Shown piece by piece: positions 45,205 to 58,188 of a stretch of 64,000 nucleotides of DNA. The stretch comes from Episyrphus balteatus (Eukaryota > Arthropoda > Insecta > Diptera > Syrphidae). The notes beneath the pieces are model-generated. The model did not search any database. It was not told the DNA's origin and saw nothing but the letters and a program-made list of their open reading frames with translations. Every line of letters starts with the position of its first letter. Positions within the stretch are counted from its first letter, which is position 1. Made by a program: the position numbers and the translations under genes. The stretch covers positions 16,990,501 to 17,054,500 of the forward strand of contig NC_079135.1 in assembly GCF_945859705.1 (NCBI RefSeq), read 5' to 3'.

Positions 45205-45374
45205 TTTTAACTAATTTTCATTTTATATGTTCCACTGTTTCTCGGACAGCTTGTCCTGGTTAAAAAACCTCAACATGTCACGGTGGCTCATCAGGATTGA
45301 AGCTTTTCACATATCAAACGACGGCGGCAATGGCACCGGCAACAGCTTTAAAAGAACATTCAATCCCAAAAAAT
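45205..45374 (+). repeat. Duplicated 170-bp spacer, copy 2
   Basis: Identical to 43685-43854. Here it continues into unique sequence rather than satellite, which marks the right boundary of the duplication. Confidence 0.95.
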
Positions 45375-45376
45375 GG

Positions 45377-47441
45377 TTTATGAACCCATCGAGTGTCACA
45401 TGCCACATGGCTTATAAAATTCATCAGGTCGTGATCCTTTTTGATAGATTTATCCCAATGTCATTTCATCAAAGGTTGACTATTTGGAGAAGCAAGGGGA
45501 GCCGCATCTAAGTACGCATAAGGCGCTTATGACAGCAGCGATGATAAATGTTCGCCGAGTTGGCTCAAAAAAAAAAAAAAAACAATAATCAGTTAAAAGT
45601 CACTCTCAAGTGGTTTTTGTTGTAATTTTTTTAATTTTTATTTTTCAATAAATTAATTGTTCGTCGGGCAGATTTATGGCCAACTTCCCATTCAAATCAA
45701 TATTCGATTTAAGGATTTACTGCATTTTGAGTTTGGTATTGTGGTTGGCATCCTCTTGCGTATATAGCCTGTTGGCATTGCCTGCCTCTTTTTTGTGCGG
45801 TGCGGTGCGTATATGATGGCTGGGGTGTCTAACCGCAAATATATGCGGCTCCTGTCCGTGATGGCATGTGTTGCTTGAACCAACTGGGGAAAAAAAAATA
45901 ATAAAATTATATTTCAGTGAAAACACAAAAATAAAGTAAAAGACCATCCTTCACAATAAATTACACCAAAAAAAAAGGTCCTTTATTCCTGCTCCTATGA
46001 CGGTGAAAGGCTATGAAGAGTGGAAAGAGCCAATTCGAGTTGAGGCAAGCAAAAGTTTTAGTCGCAACAGCCGTGCTACTGGTGGTGACACGAATTAAAT
46101 TTTAACTTTTGAAAACACTTATTGTTTAAGGACTTATTATCCTCCTGTATTCCCTGTGGTGTATTCTTACATGCAGGTTTTTTTTTTGTATGTTTGTTTG
46201 TTGCGTGCATATGAATGTGTGTGTATGGCAGTGTGATTCTTTTTAGTCGCTTTCAGCGCGAAATAAATTGTTATGGTCGTCATGGTGTTCTTTCGTATGT
46301 TTTTTTTGTGTGTTTTCATGTAAAACCATCCAACAACCTCCTCTCCAAGTTCCAACCATAAATAGAAGGAAGCTTTAGCGCTGCTGAGTAGATTATTTCT
46401 CGTAATAATGTTTAGTATAGTTTGACTTGAGAGTTATTAAATTTTTAATGTTTCGTTGGTTACGCTGTGAATATGGTTTGAAAGTTTTTCCTTTACAAAA
46501 ACTTCATAAATGATATAGCTATTAAATTTCAAGAATGAAGCAGAGTAGTGCCTTTGTGTTATAAATTTTACTCTTTTTTTTGATGCTAGAGAAAATGATG
46601 ATTGAAAGATTGTTGTTTTGTTTTTCTGAACTAGAATTATTTGTTAGATAAATTCTCTATCCAATCATCAGGTATCATAAAAAAGGACATTTTTAATAGA
46701 AATTGAAGATTAAAAATAGGGTTGTCACTTTTTATCGTTAAAGACGTACAATCAATGCTTCTTTATACTGCATTCTGCCTGAAATAAATTCATAAGTAAG
46801 TTTTCATCATTAAAATGCATTGAAATAAAATTTAAATAAAAATACAAAAAAATAGTACGTATACGCCACAGTGAATTATTTTAATGTTTATTTTTTTTAC
46901 ATTTCTATTAGTTTAATTATTTTTTATCTTTACAAAATTGTAGGGGCAACTTTCAAAATATAGAATATAATCTGTGAACTACATAGCAGGATATCCCTTC
47001 AAGAAAAACTTAAGGGGTGATTTTTGGTTAAAGTTAAAAAAAAAAAAATGTTATCCTAAAATTTGCATTACCTATCAATGATTTAAGAAGTGACATTAAC
47101 ATTGTAGATAGGCGCTTAACGAAGAGACTATTTTTATGAATATTTCCAGAAATCGCTCCTTAAATTTTTGTGTATCAATGCACCCATTGTTTTAGACTAA
47201 CGAGTTCTTTCATCCTATTATCTGGGCTTTGTTAGAATTCAAGTAAACCTTGCTCTCAATAATTGCGTCCAAGTAGGTACTTCCAAGTAATTCCAAACCG
47301 AATTTCATAAGAGACAAACATTTAACCTCTCAACGTTCTTACTCTGTTAACTTTTACTTTAATGACGACCGATTATCAACTTTGTCATCATCACGAGACT
47401 TAAATTCCTCATTTATATAATTTAAGTTCAAATCATAATAG
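45377..47441. other. Non-coding interval
   Basis: Single-copy-looking to about 46.4 kb, AT-rich afterwards. TAGGGTTGTCAC near 46718 looks like a transposon end without a partner. No gene seen. Confidence 0.45.
46854..46873 (+). repeat. Solo copy of the transposon-end 20-mer AGTACGTATACGCCACAGTG
   Basis: Exact match to 19543-19562. Diverged relatives lie at 18741 (inverted), near 21508 (inverted) and near 41997. No opposite end was found nearby. Confidence 0.7.
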
Positions 47442-47443
47442 TA

Positions 47444-49670
47444 CAGGAAAGATAGACTTTTTCGTGGAACGAAATACAGGACGGCTGAATTTTTCAATTC
47501 TGAAAGAGGGGTATTAGAAAAGCTTAAGTCCTGGTTTTCGGGACGCCACCCCCCTGGCGAAATCCGCCATTTTGGAAAACGCGAATCGCTCTGTATCTCC
47601 AAAACTATGGATCCCATACAAATGGTTATCAGACCAAAGTTATTGGAAATTTAATTATCTTTTTCTTTGTAGTACATTATTTTTCTGAGCGGGCAATAGT
47701 TTTGAGGTTATGTTATTTTAATTTATTTTTTTTTCGGTTTTTTAAAGATTTTATCATTCCCGGTATCAGTTACATAATTTTTTAAACAGTAAAAGTTATA
47801 GACCATCAAATTTCTAATAATTTGGTATATTTTTGAAAGTCATGCGATGTATAAGTCGAAAGTTATTGATCTGAAAACTATAAGCTAAGTGCAGGAAAGT
47901 TAGTAAAAAAAAACAAGTATTTTGTGGAACGAAATACAGGACGGCTGATTTTTTCAAATCTGAAAGAAGGGTATTAAAAAAACTTAAGTCCTGGTTTTCG
48001 GAACGCCAACCACCTGGTGAAATCCACCATTTTGAAAAACGTGAATTGGTCTATATCTACTATACTATTGGCTTGAGCGAATAAGTTACTTAACCGAAGT
48101 TGTAGGTAATATAAATATCTTTCCTTGTGCATTCACTGTTTTTCAGCGAAAACAACACATTTGAGGTTATGTTGTTTTATTTTTTTATTTTTTCGTTTTT
48201 TTTTTTGTAATTTTTCTCAGTCTCTATTAGAGTGACCGCAAGAAATCGATTTTCGAAATTTAATCGGGGGAACCCCATAAAATGTTCCGCCTTTGCAGAT
48301 TTTTAGATAGCCAAAATTTCAGCTCGATTGGATAACTCTAAATGGTGCCGACACTCGCTCAAAGTATCAAAAATCTCTGTTTTTTCACTGTTTTTCCAAG
48401 AAAATTAGCTCTAGCTCCCAAACAAATCGGGTTATTTTCACTTTTTATATATTAAATTAAAGGTAGTGTTGCTACACGTAATTCAGATGCTAAATTTGCT
48501 TAGTTTTACTAAAAAAGAAAAATTTTGTCATCAATTTAAATTTTCAGTACTTACCTCAAAAAGACTCTCTATGATAGAAATATAAAAGTTGGATGTTTGA
48601 CTTAAAACAAAATATGTGTACCACAATATTGTAAGTCTTACCATTACCCACCTTAATAAATCCCTCTAATATCATATTTTTCTTGTTTTTACATAACGTA
48701 CACGATTTAGCCTTTTTTCATACCTTATGCAAAAATATATTAGTGGGTACATTTTTTGAAAATATTGAGATAGATTGCTCTTAAAGTTCCTTATCTTTGG
48801 TGTTAAAAGTCATATAAGTATACCAAATTAATAGAAATTTGATGTTATAGAACTTTAATGGTGCTTATGTTTCTATCACAGAGACTGGGAAAAGTTAAAA
48901 AAAAAAAAAACGAATAAATAGAAAATAAAACAACATAACCTCAAAAGCGTTGTCCTCGCTAAAAAAGAGTGCATGCACAAGGAAAGATATTTATATTACC
49001 TACAACTTCGGTTAAGTAACTTATTCGGTCAAGCCAAAAGTATAGTAGATATAGACCAATTCACGTTTTTCAAAATGGTGGATTTCGCCAGGTGGTTGGC
49101 GTTCCGAAAACCAGGACTTAAGTTTTTTTAATACCCTTCTTTCAGATTTGAAAAAATCAGCCGTCCTGTATTTCGTTCCACAAAATACTTGTTTTTTTTA
49201 CTAACTTTCCTGCACTTAGCTTATAGTTTTCAGATCAATAACTTTCGACTTATACATCGCATGACTTTCAAAAATATACCAAATTATTAGAAATTTGATG
49301 GTCTATAACTTTTACTGTTTAAAAAATTATGTAACTGATACCGGGAATGATAAAATCTTTAAAAAACCGAAAAAAAAATAAATTAAAATAACATAACCTC
49401 AAAACTATTGCCCGCTCAGAAAAATAATGTACTACAAAGAAAAAGATAATTAAATTTCCAATAACTTTGGTCTGATAACCATTTGTATGGGATCCATAGT
49501 TTTGGAGATACAGAGCGATTCGCGTTTTCCAAAATGGCGGATTTCGCCAGGGGGGTGGCGTCCCGAAAACCAGGACTTAAGCTTTTCTAATACCCCTCTT
49601 TCAGATTTGAAAAATTCAGCCGTCCTGTATTTCGTTCCACAAAATGCCTGTTTTTTTACTAACTTTCCTG
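47444..49670. mobile_element. 2.2-kb foldback element with doubled arms and TA flanks
   Basis: Ends CAGGAAAG and CTTTCCTG are flanked by TA (47442-47443, 49671-49672). The arms run 47444-48226 and 48881-49670 around a ~650-bp unpaired centre. Each arm has two tandem modules about 460 bp apart. Each module starts with CAGGAAAG and shares GAAATACAGGACGGCTGA and AAGTCCTGGTTTTCGG, and each ends near GAGGTTATGTT. There are thus four terminal-repeat copies, two nested pairs. Mirror-image ORFs (47354-47617 and 49487-49678) are artefacts. Confidence 0.88.
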
Positions 49671-49672
49671 TA

Positions 49673-51333
49673 CTATAACTAAAATGCCTCAAACAGAGAG
49701 TAATCATCAGTCTTAACAAAACATAGCTTGATAACTTGCCATTTATGCCTATTGCAAATTAATACAGCAGACAAAACAAATCACTTTAGTTCAAATAATT
49801 CTAATAGATGGCCACCGGCTGAATTATATTGATTTCTCGAACTAATCAAGCGTCATTTAAATTTGTTGTTGTTTTTGTTGCAATTGCCTCCTTTATAAAC
49901 CAAAACATTATAAATTCACTGCAACATGTGAATTTGAATATATGCAATTTTCATCCCTTTTATTACCCATGAGCTATATACATAATTTCCTATTTAAGAG
50001 ACCATTTAAAATGCTTTAAATTTTGTGTAAGAGACTTTAAAATATGAATTGCAAATAAATTTTATGGTCTTTAATTTTACATAGACTAGCATCTACCTGG
50101 TATATTATTTGTTAATATACAGGAGGAGCTGGTGACAAGGCTTTTTGATATTCATAGAATTCCAAAAGGAATCAATTTCTGTCAATTCTGATGATGTCCT
50201 TGCTTTCATATATTTCTCTTCTACCATCATCATCACATTGATGTTGTTATTATTTTTGTTCATGACGTTGTCATCGAGATGGAAATTTATTTAGTGTTGG
50301 TAAGGTACCAATACTCCTTGAATATCTAGTCAATCGAAATATCACGACTTTATGAATATTAAATAATTTGGAATTTTTTTTTTGAGAGTAGGCGAGTTTT
50401 GAATTTGGAAAGAAAGTTTTTTGTTTTCATAAAATTATTGAAACAGAAATAAGAAAAAAAAATATGTAAACCTAACCTTTGTTAACATTAAATCACATAT
50501 AACTTTTAAGTGGGCCTCTCTAATAGGACTAATGATATTGAAGTTTGTTTTAAAAATTAAATACGATTTGGCTTCAAGTTCAATAGAATCTTCATAGAAG
50601 CTACATTTTGTTTAAATTAGAAAACTTCAGCCTAATTAAAGTAGAATTTTGTACTTTAAGAACGAATCACTCTTTGTATCAAACAGTTGGCTACTTTGGT
50701 ACTGATTTGACGATGTTTTTTTCCTCATAGGCGTTTATTTTCTTCATGACGTATAGTATGTTACTTTATGGATCTTACAATTCTTTTAAAATTTAAGATT
50801 GCTAAATATTGGACTAGGGGTCATTACAAACCAATAAAATTAAGTTTTTTTTTCAAAGTTATTTTGTTTCTTTGTTAATATTTTCACCGTCTCATTCTCT
50901 TTCTAGCTAGAAAATAAGTGAAACGAAATTGGAATTAAAATTCCACTGAATTCTTTTTATGACGGTTCTATTTTTCGATCTATATCTGATAGTTCTTTAG
51001 TGATTAAAGCACTTAAAAATTAATTTTTGGAAAAAATAACTTTTTTTAAATAACGTCAATTTCGTGGAAAGGGACAAAAATTCAATACAACGGCACTGGG
51101 GACTATTTCGAAAATAGAAGTTTTTCAGTTGATCATAAGATTTTTGATAAGAGAAAATTTTGAATGGGAGCTAAAATTTAGGTTGATTTGCATACTAGGC
51201 TCTAGCGAAAAGAGTTTTCAACTCAAAGCTTAAAATGCCTATTTCATTGAGACATTTTATATCCCTTAATTTTTGACATTAAATATGGTTTTATTCTTAC
51301 TATGCATTTTTGTTTTATAAATTTATGGGTATC
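49673..51333. other. AT-rich non-coding interval
   Basis: No gene or terminal-repeat element seen. Confidence 0.45.
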
Positions 51334-52027
51334 ACCCACCTTGAGTGAAAAATGCTAAAATTTGGTGAAGTCAAGAATATTCAATTTGTCTAATTTAAAA
51401 AATTACGATATAAAAGCCTATAAAGAAAATTTGAACCAATAAAATATAAGCATATGAAATTGTATGTATTTCTAAAGCAATAATTAGAAAAAAAGGCAGG
51501 GCATACAATTTTCAAACAAAAATTTAATTCAGATTATTTAAATAAGAAAAATATGAATAATCATTTTTATCAAAAAAAAAAAACAAGCTTTCCAATACAA
51601 AAAGAATTATCAAAATTGGTTCACTTAGTCCAAAGTTATGAGGTAACAAACATTAAACAAAAAAAAAAAATAAAAATACAGACAAAAAAATATGAGAAAA
51701 CAAATTGACTCGTAACAGCCAATTTGTTTTTTACCGCCGAGGTACCTCCTTTGAAAGTCGGTAAAAAAAAACAAATTGGTTGTAAAGAGTGAATTTTTTT
51801 TCTCATATTTTTTTTTATTTTATGTAGAATTTAAAGTGAAACTTTAAGCAAAAAAAATTACCAAAATTATAAAAATGCCAGTTTATTAACAGACAAATGA
51901 TAGTTATAGCAAACTTATTAAAGAAAGCTGTTTTTTTTTATAATTTAGGTCTCGAATTTCCCACCTCTATAATAAATTGAATATTCTTGACTTTACCGAA
52001 TTTTAGCATTTTTCACTCACGGTGGGT
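51334..52027. mobile_element. ~0.7-kb foldback element, ACCCACC termini
   Basis: The left end ACCCACCTTGAGTGAAAAAT and right end ATTTTTCACTCACGGTGGGT pair, extending about 60 bp through GTCAAGAATATTCAATTT. A second well-preserved inverted pair sits at the centre (about 51685-51738 and 51760-51815, around ACAAATTG and TTTTTTACCG). The intervening arms are decayed. No clean target duplication. Non-coding. Confidence 0.7.
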
Positions 52028-55000
52028 AATGAATTTTGTCGCTCTTGATGAAAATGATGCTAGATATATTGAAAATCCAATCAATAGTATTAACTAAAAT
52101 GAACACTATCTGAACGATTTTTTTCAAAAGCAAACTTCTATAATTGCTTTCTATAATTCAAGTTATTCAAGTTGTTAAACCTTCTCCTGGAACTGAATCA
52201 TGTTTTGATTGATCTTTTGATTGTAACTGAAATGTACTGTCAGAATTGAAATTTGCAAAAACAAAAGGATAATAATTTCAAGAAATGCAGTGATTTTTGA
52301 AATAAGATTTATATTGGCTATTCAATGTTCTTCCAAGTACATACTAACTCAATTTAAAGCAAGTGTTAGAATTTTCCAAAAACAATTATTTATTATTATG
52401 ATTATTACATTAATACTGAGGATAAACAAAAAGAAATATATACCTGGATGAAAGATTATATTATATTAAAAACTTTCACACTTACACATCCGGTGAAAGG
52501 ATTTTCTACATGTATTCAAATATTTTTTCAAACAATCCTTTTTATAAGCATGTTTCACACGTGCCGCTTTAATACTTACTTCCTTCCAAAACAACACGCA
52601 ATTTTAAAAATTAAAAAAAAAATATTTCCATAAACCACTCTTAACTTATACCCACCATTTCATCCCACCCACATTTACTTGACCAAAAATAATAAACTAG
52701 CCTTCGGCATTGACGGCACGCGGTATATCCTTTGCTTGCACAAAAAAATAAAAAAATAAATAAAAGTACTTATAAAAAAATAAAAGCAAAAAAAAAATAA
52801 AGGATATCACACAAAAGAGCGAAAGCAAAATGTTAAATCAGGATTATTTACTCCCCCAAAATAGAATGTCCCTAAGCTCTAAGGACATTTAACGTTTGAG
52901 CTTTTTATTCAACAGCCAAACACATACAAAAATATACATATCAACATTAAGTCAGTCGCATATTATCCTTGTATGAATGAATGCACCATCACCATGCACA
53001 AAAGCACACACATGCAAAGTCCTTTTTCTCTACGCCAGATGAGGTTTGATTGTTTTATCATCGAACTACCAAAGGGATGAGCGGCTCTATCGTCCTCAAG
53101 TGTGTGTGTGTGTGCTCACTTGGTTATTTTGGCGCGACCTGGTTTTTCCTCAAGGGTGATGCATTCAAAACAGAAAAGTTCACCCCCAAAAAAAGGGGGG
53201 GGGGGGGTGGATTCCATTACTGAATTGGTTGGATATAACAGTTCGAGGGGAAATATACTTGGCAACAATAAAAGAGGGGAAATCAGTTAATTTTCGTCCT
53301 TTTGTGAAGGGATGAGCCCCATTCTTTGTTGTTGTATTTTGTATTATTAGCCAAATTTAATATCTCCCCTTCTCTGCATAGACAAGTTTTTACGGACGGA
53401 AGTGTTTTGTTAAAAATTGAGAGACACAGAAAAATGAGAGAGAGAGAGAGCGCAAATAAAGATTGGATCAAATGATACCATTTCGGTTTGGTTCCCCCAA
53501 AAAATGTCCTTTTTCGCCATAATATATACCAAAAACCTTTGAGCAGAGTTGTCTATACGAATTGGCGACGATCAAAATACCGACTCGTCGTCGTCGACCG
53601 ACGTCGCCGATGTCGATGGGGGGTGATTGCCGATTGGTGATGGGTTTTTGGCTGCTAATGGGTGGCCCCATCAAAATGGGTGGTGTTCCATTCCGAATTC
53701 TTCCCATGTAGAAGTACATTGCCATTCAATTGCTCTCCCTGGGTTCGTCCTTTTGTGTTCGTTTTTTTTGTTCCTTTCGTGATTGCTGCTGCTCCTGCTG
53801 GCTCTGTGATGCCATGTACAAATATTGCCTAGCTGCCAGGAGCAACTACTTCTTGTCTGTCTGTAATACGATAGCAGTCGAATGGTTGGTGTTAAAGAAG
53901 CTTTTCCTAAAATGGGTAAATTCAGTTGAACAGAGTAACTCGTCTGGAGTGGTCGTATTTGCTTTCGATTAAATTCAGAACAAAAAAAAAAAGGATTTCG
54001 TTGCTCCTATCTGGTTTCTAAAACTCTTGTTCTTGATTTAAGAAAAAAAAAAAATTGTGTGTTGCTACTGCTTCTAGTGGTGGTGTTTGTATATATTTTT
54101 TTAAGTGTTATGATGTGGACATAGGCAAAAAAAAAGGATATTTGGATTGAGATTGAGTTGATTGTCCTGAAGTAAATTTCTACTTTAAGTTTTTTTTTTT
54201 TTTTTTTTACTCAAATGTGGGACATAGTGATTTTTTTTCTTTTCGAAACCATTGTTAGAGCGTTGGTGTGATTGTTAAGGTGTTTTTAGCCCAGAAATAG
54301 TCCAACGACTTTTTCCAGCACACAATTTAAAACTTAAACAATTTTTTGTAAATTTTAAATTTTCTTTCCTACCGTATGGAAAGTTTGAAATTTGTGTAAT
54401 TTTCATTTTGAATAAAATTTTGTGGTTTGTGTTTAAATTTTTTAAATAAAAATTAAAATAATTTTAAAATTAAAAAAAAAAATATATAAAAAATAATTTT
54501 TAAACAAAAAATAAAATTTGTGTAGTTATGAAAATTTGAACTCGCAATTTGTGGAAATCGTAAGACACTTTTTCGATTTAGACTGGAGGAGTTGCAAAAA
54601 TAAGGTAAAATTTAATTTTAAATTTATTTAAAATGTTTTTAAATTTAAATTAATTTTTTTTAAATTTATTTTTAAATTTAAACTCTTTCTTAATTTTAAA
54701 TAATTAATTTAAAATAATCACCAAGAGAGGAATCTCTCTAAAAAACTTACTCCTTTTCTCTATTAAAATCTAGTTTCATATTTCAAAGGGGGGAAGGAAA
54801 AGGACCTTCTATAAATTCTATGTTGTTTGATTTAATTAGAAATTTTGTAACTCGATTAGGTTCTACTGGATTTTTGATGATCATTCTTTGACTTTCGTAT
54901 AATAGCAAAGCTATCTAAGCTACTCAAGAAAGGAAGACCAAATTTCTAAAATGTTAATCCGATTTTCTGGACGATGACACTAAGTGGCTTTTAGTAGATA

Positions 55001-56393
55001 AAGTTTTTTGTTTTTTTTCCTCCTTTTTTCGTTTCACTCAAGTTAGTGAAATTCATTTACAAAAAGCAATGAAATGTAATGGGTTTTTGCTATATTTGAG
55101 AGTGTTGTGCGTATCTTTAAAGAAAAACATGATTTTTTTTTGGTATGAAATGGAAGTGTAGAAAATTGAATTAAATTTTTAATGAGACTTGTTTAAAAAT
55201 TTAATCTCGGCAACAGGATGTTTTTTTTTTTTATTTTTTCAAAATTTGTTTTAAGTGGCTTTGGATAGTAAGAATATAGAGATTGGGCGTGGCAATATTG
55301 GATCTGATATTTGTTTTTTACATTTCAATATTGAAGGTTAATATTTAACGATTTTTTTAATTAAATTAAGACGTTAATGAATAAATTTTTTTTAAATATT
55401 TGAATGCATTTTCATGGAAATTTAATTTTTCTTACCAACTAGATAAAGACGCAAGATTAAGTGAAATTAATCATGATGGTCTTAAATTTCGATTTGACCA
55501 GTAAGATTTTTAACAGAGATCCTTGTAACTGTTGTACTGTAAAATAAAGAGATTTTTTTTCAAGTTAATTGGTGAAATGTAAGACCTTTACAATGTGGCG
55601 CTAAAAATGCTCTCTCTGCGATCCTTAAATGTGTTCAACATCAAGTAAAATTGTGTTGATAAAAATTAAAATTATTTTATCCGATTTTTTCAAGCATAAC
55701 TTTGTGAAAAAGGGTTTTAAAACTAACTGCATGTTGCAAGATTTCGCTGGCTCTAAATTTTTTTGAAGATTGAGCGGAAGAGCAAATGTTCACTTGGAAA
55801 AAATCTAAATGATTTATGAATTTAAAATTTGTATGGCTAGATCAATCTTAAAAACAGTTAAATCAATGTGGTTTTCTTTGATTTTTTATTGTATTTTATT
55901 ATAAAAAAAAAGTTGGTCGTTCCCAGAATTTGACTGATCTTAATGATTATATTATTTTATATTTGAGGCGTTCAGAATAATAAAATGAGTCAAGTCCACT
56001 TCGCAATCAGTTGGATAATTTATTATTCTGAATGCCCCATTTTTCAATAAGAGTTCGTGGCTCACTCAAAATTGCCCAAATTCGTTTGCATTTATCACAA
56101 CAAAACTGGTTCCACGATAGTCCCAAATTAAATTTAAACTCATAAGACTCATAAGAGAAAATTACTAGAGCTCAGTGGTTGAATATTAATTTTTTTTTTA
56201 TTGAAGAATAGCGCAGAACTATTAACTTTATGGCCTCATTTGGCATCAGAAGCTTGGAGAAACAAATGCAAATTCCAAATTTGTAGAATCACAACGTTCT
56301 CAAGCTTTTTCTGTATTAGCTTGCGTTATGGTTTTTTCCATAATATAAAAAGATCCTTTCCCTAATATAGAAAAATTATAAATCATAAGATGA
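52028..56393. other. Non-coding interval with host-like core
   Basis: 52.5-54.1 kb is GC-richer and microsatellite-bearing (TG run at 53101-53114, a G run near 53197-53209, a GA run near 53438-53450). It looks like regulatory or intronic host sequence. 54.2-56.4 kb is AT-rich, with TTTAAATT-type tracts near 54610-54720. No exon supported. Confidence 0.45.
55966..56038. repeat. 73-bp hairpin, AGGCGTTCAGAATAATAAA arms
   Basis: AGGCGTTCAGAATAATAAA and TTTATTATTCTGAATGCCCC pair around a ~35-bp loop. Probably a tiny MITE or internally deleted transposon. Confidence 0.6.
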
Positions 56394-56401
56394 GAATTTT
56401 T

Positions 56402-57546
56402 CAGAGACCAGAAATAACAGTCAACTTTTATTTTCAATCGGTTTCTCTCTGAGAGTTACCACATTACTTTAAATAGTTTCGGTTAAGGTTTGAGATTTAT
56501 TTAAAAAAATCAAAAATAAAGGTTATCGGTTGAGATTTATTTTTTTATTTTTTTAAATATCCCTCAATGGTTGAGATTTTTAGAAAAAAATAAATGGAAA
56601 AGGTCAACCTTTAACCGTTTTCGCTGAAAATAAATCAAAAATGGTCACTTCAAAGGAAAATGTCGAATATGTCAAGAATGTCTTTATATTGCAAAAATAA
56701 ATATGAAGAGGATGTTTTTTCTAAGTTTATGTATTAAATAATGTATAAACTAAATAGACTCTCAAAGTTCTTTAGACCCAAGATTATATCTCTTTTCGTA
56801 TAAAGTAAAATCTAAAGACGAAAATGTGTTTTCCACTGTGATTTGAGTCGCTGGGACGACAAGCACAACCAATGCAATTTCGAATATTTCAGGAGACCGA
56901 TATGTTCTAATATCTAGGTCAAAGCGTTTAGCTTCCAGAAGCGTTTTCGCCCGCCCAACTTCAAACGGCTAAATCTCGGAATTTTGAAATAAAAAATGAA
57001 AAATTTTTTTTTGATGCCAAAAGGCGGGGACTCTAACCTACATTTGGGTACAACTCCCATCCCTGTAGGTGCACGCGTTCTCAAACCGGGAGAACTTAAA
57101 GGTAAACAAAAAGTTAAGCCCGTTTCTGAAAAAATAAGCATGATGTGGCGGTTTAACATGGAAGATGATTTTTTAAAAATCTGAAAATGTGCAAAGCGTA
57201 GGCCCATGACACAAGCTAACGCGATTTTCTCGGAATTTTGAAAAAAATCCAAAACCCGATTATACCACTATCGGGTAGCTGAGAATATAAGCTTTCATAT
57301 GGCACCACTCCCATGTCCTTAATAATTGATACATTTGCAGATGAGATTTATTTTTTTCTCTCAGCGATAAATTTCACTGGTTGACCGAAACATAAAAAAA
57401 TACAAAATAAAGGTTTCTCTCAGACCTTGACCGAAATTTTTCTTTTTTTAAAAAAAAAGGTTATTTTATGACCTTTATTGAAAATGGCTACAAATAAGAG
57501 TTATTAAGGAACCTTTCAAAAGGTTGAGATTTATTTCTGATCTCTG
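56402..57546. mobile_element. hAT-like element, 8-bp duplication GAATTTTT, subterminal repeats
   Basis: GAATTTTT at 56394-56401 and 57547-57554. The termini CAGAGACCAGAAATAA and TTATTTCTGATCTCTG match at 15 of 16 positions. CAGNG ends plus 8-bp duplications are hAT hallmarks. Near both ends the motif GGTTGAGATTTATTT recurs with variants (about 56486, 56528, 56571, 57340 and 57521), as expected of transposase-binding subterminal repeats. The 1145 bp encode no transposase. Confidence 0.88.
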
Positions 57547-57559
57547 GAATTTTTGATTA

Positions 57560-58188
57560 CACTGGTCGGCTCTGAAAATAGAGCTTGAACCAAACCATAC
57601 TTTTCTAAAAAATTTTTATGTGCTGATTCCGAATCCGAAGTCAAAATATCACTGGCACGTTACATTTTTGAATTAGTTGAATATTAACAGGTCAAAAACG
57701 GGTTTTTTATTGGACTTTTGACGTCGAATGACATTACTGTTAAATTTTTTTTTTGCAAAACACTACTTATGCAATTTCAAATAGCTATATTTTATCATCT
57801 TAAATATGTTTATTCTTTTTACAAAATCATTTTTTTCTAAAAGATAAATTTATTATATCTCAAAATCTTAGTGGTTAACGTAACTAATGTTTTTTTTTTT
57901 GAAGTAGATTTAAAGTAAATTTCAGTTTTTGACTACTGAATTAGATATAAACAAAAGCAAAATAATACGGAAAAATATGTATATATTTTAGACCAAATAT
58001 TAAAAAAGCATTTAATTCAAAATTAGTTTTTGAGAGCTTATAGCGAAAAAGTGATAAGTAGAGCTCAAAAACTAAACGTGATAGAATAAATCTGTGAACA
58101 GTTTTGAATTCATCACGCTCAAGTTAATTAAAACCACCTTACAGAGTTCTTGCTCCCGACTTTTTTTTTGTTTTTTTCCCGACCAGTG
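57560..58188. mobile_element. TIR element, CACTGGTCGG termini, TTA duplication
   Basis: TTA at 57557-57559 and 58189-58191. The ends CACTGGTCGG and CCGACCAGTG are perfect 10-bp inverted repeats. It begins 5 bp after the duplication of the preceding hAT element. The 629-bp body is AT-rich and non-coding. CAC ends and TTA target match the elements at 2836 and 6104. Confidence 0.75.

Noticed and set aside
43707..45263. 518-codon open frame (and 467- and 426-codon frames overlapping it on either strand)
   Set aside because: Produced entirely by the 9-bp satellite, whose unit length is a multiple of three without stop codons.
45227..45511. 94-codon ORF starting in the duplicated spacer
   Set aside because: Its upstream half is the repeated spacer, which in the other copy runs into satellite. 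No domain recognised.
47354..49719. Mirror-image ORFs of 62-89 codons containing a Trp/Pro-rich stretch
   Set aside because: They lie in the inverted arms of the foldback at 47444-49670, and the second module in the same arm does not preserve the frame.
53190..53210. G run as a quadruplex
   Set aside because: A single homopolymer run; slippage-prone and possibly a sequencing artefact, so not reported as a separate motif.
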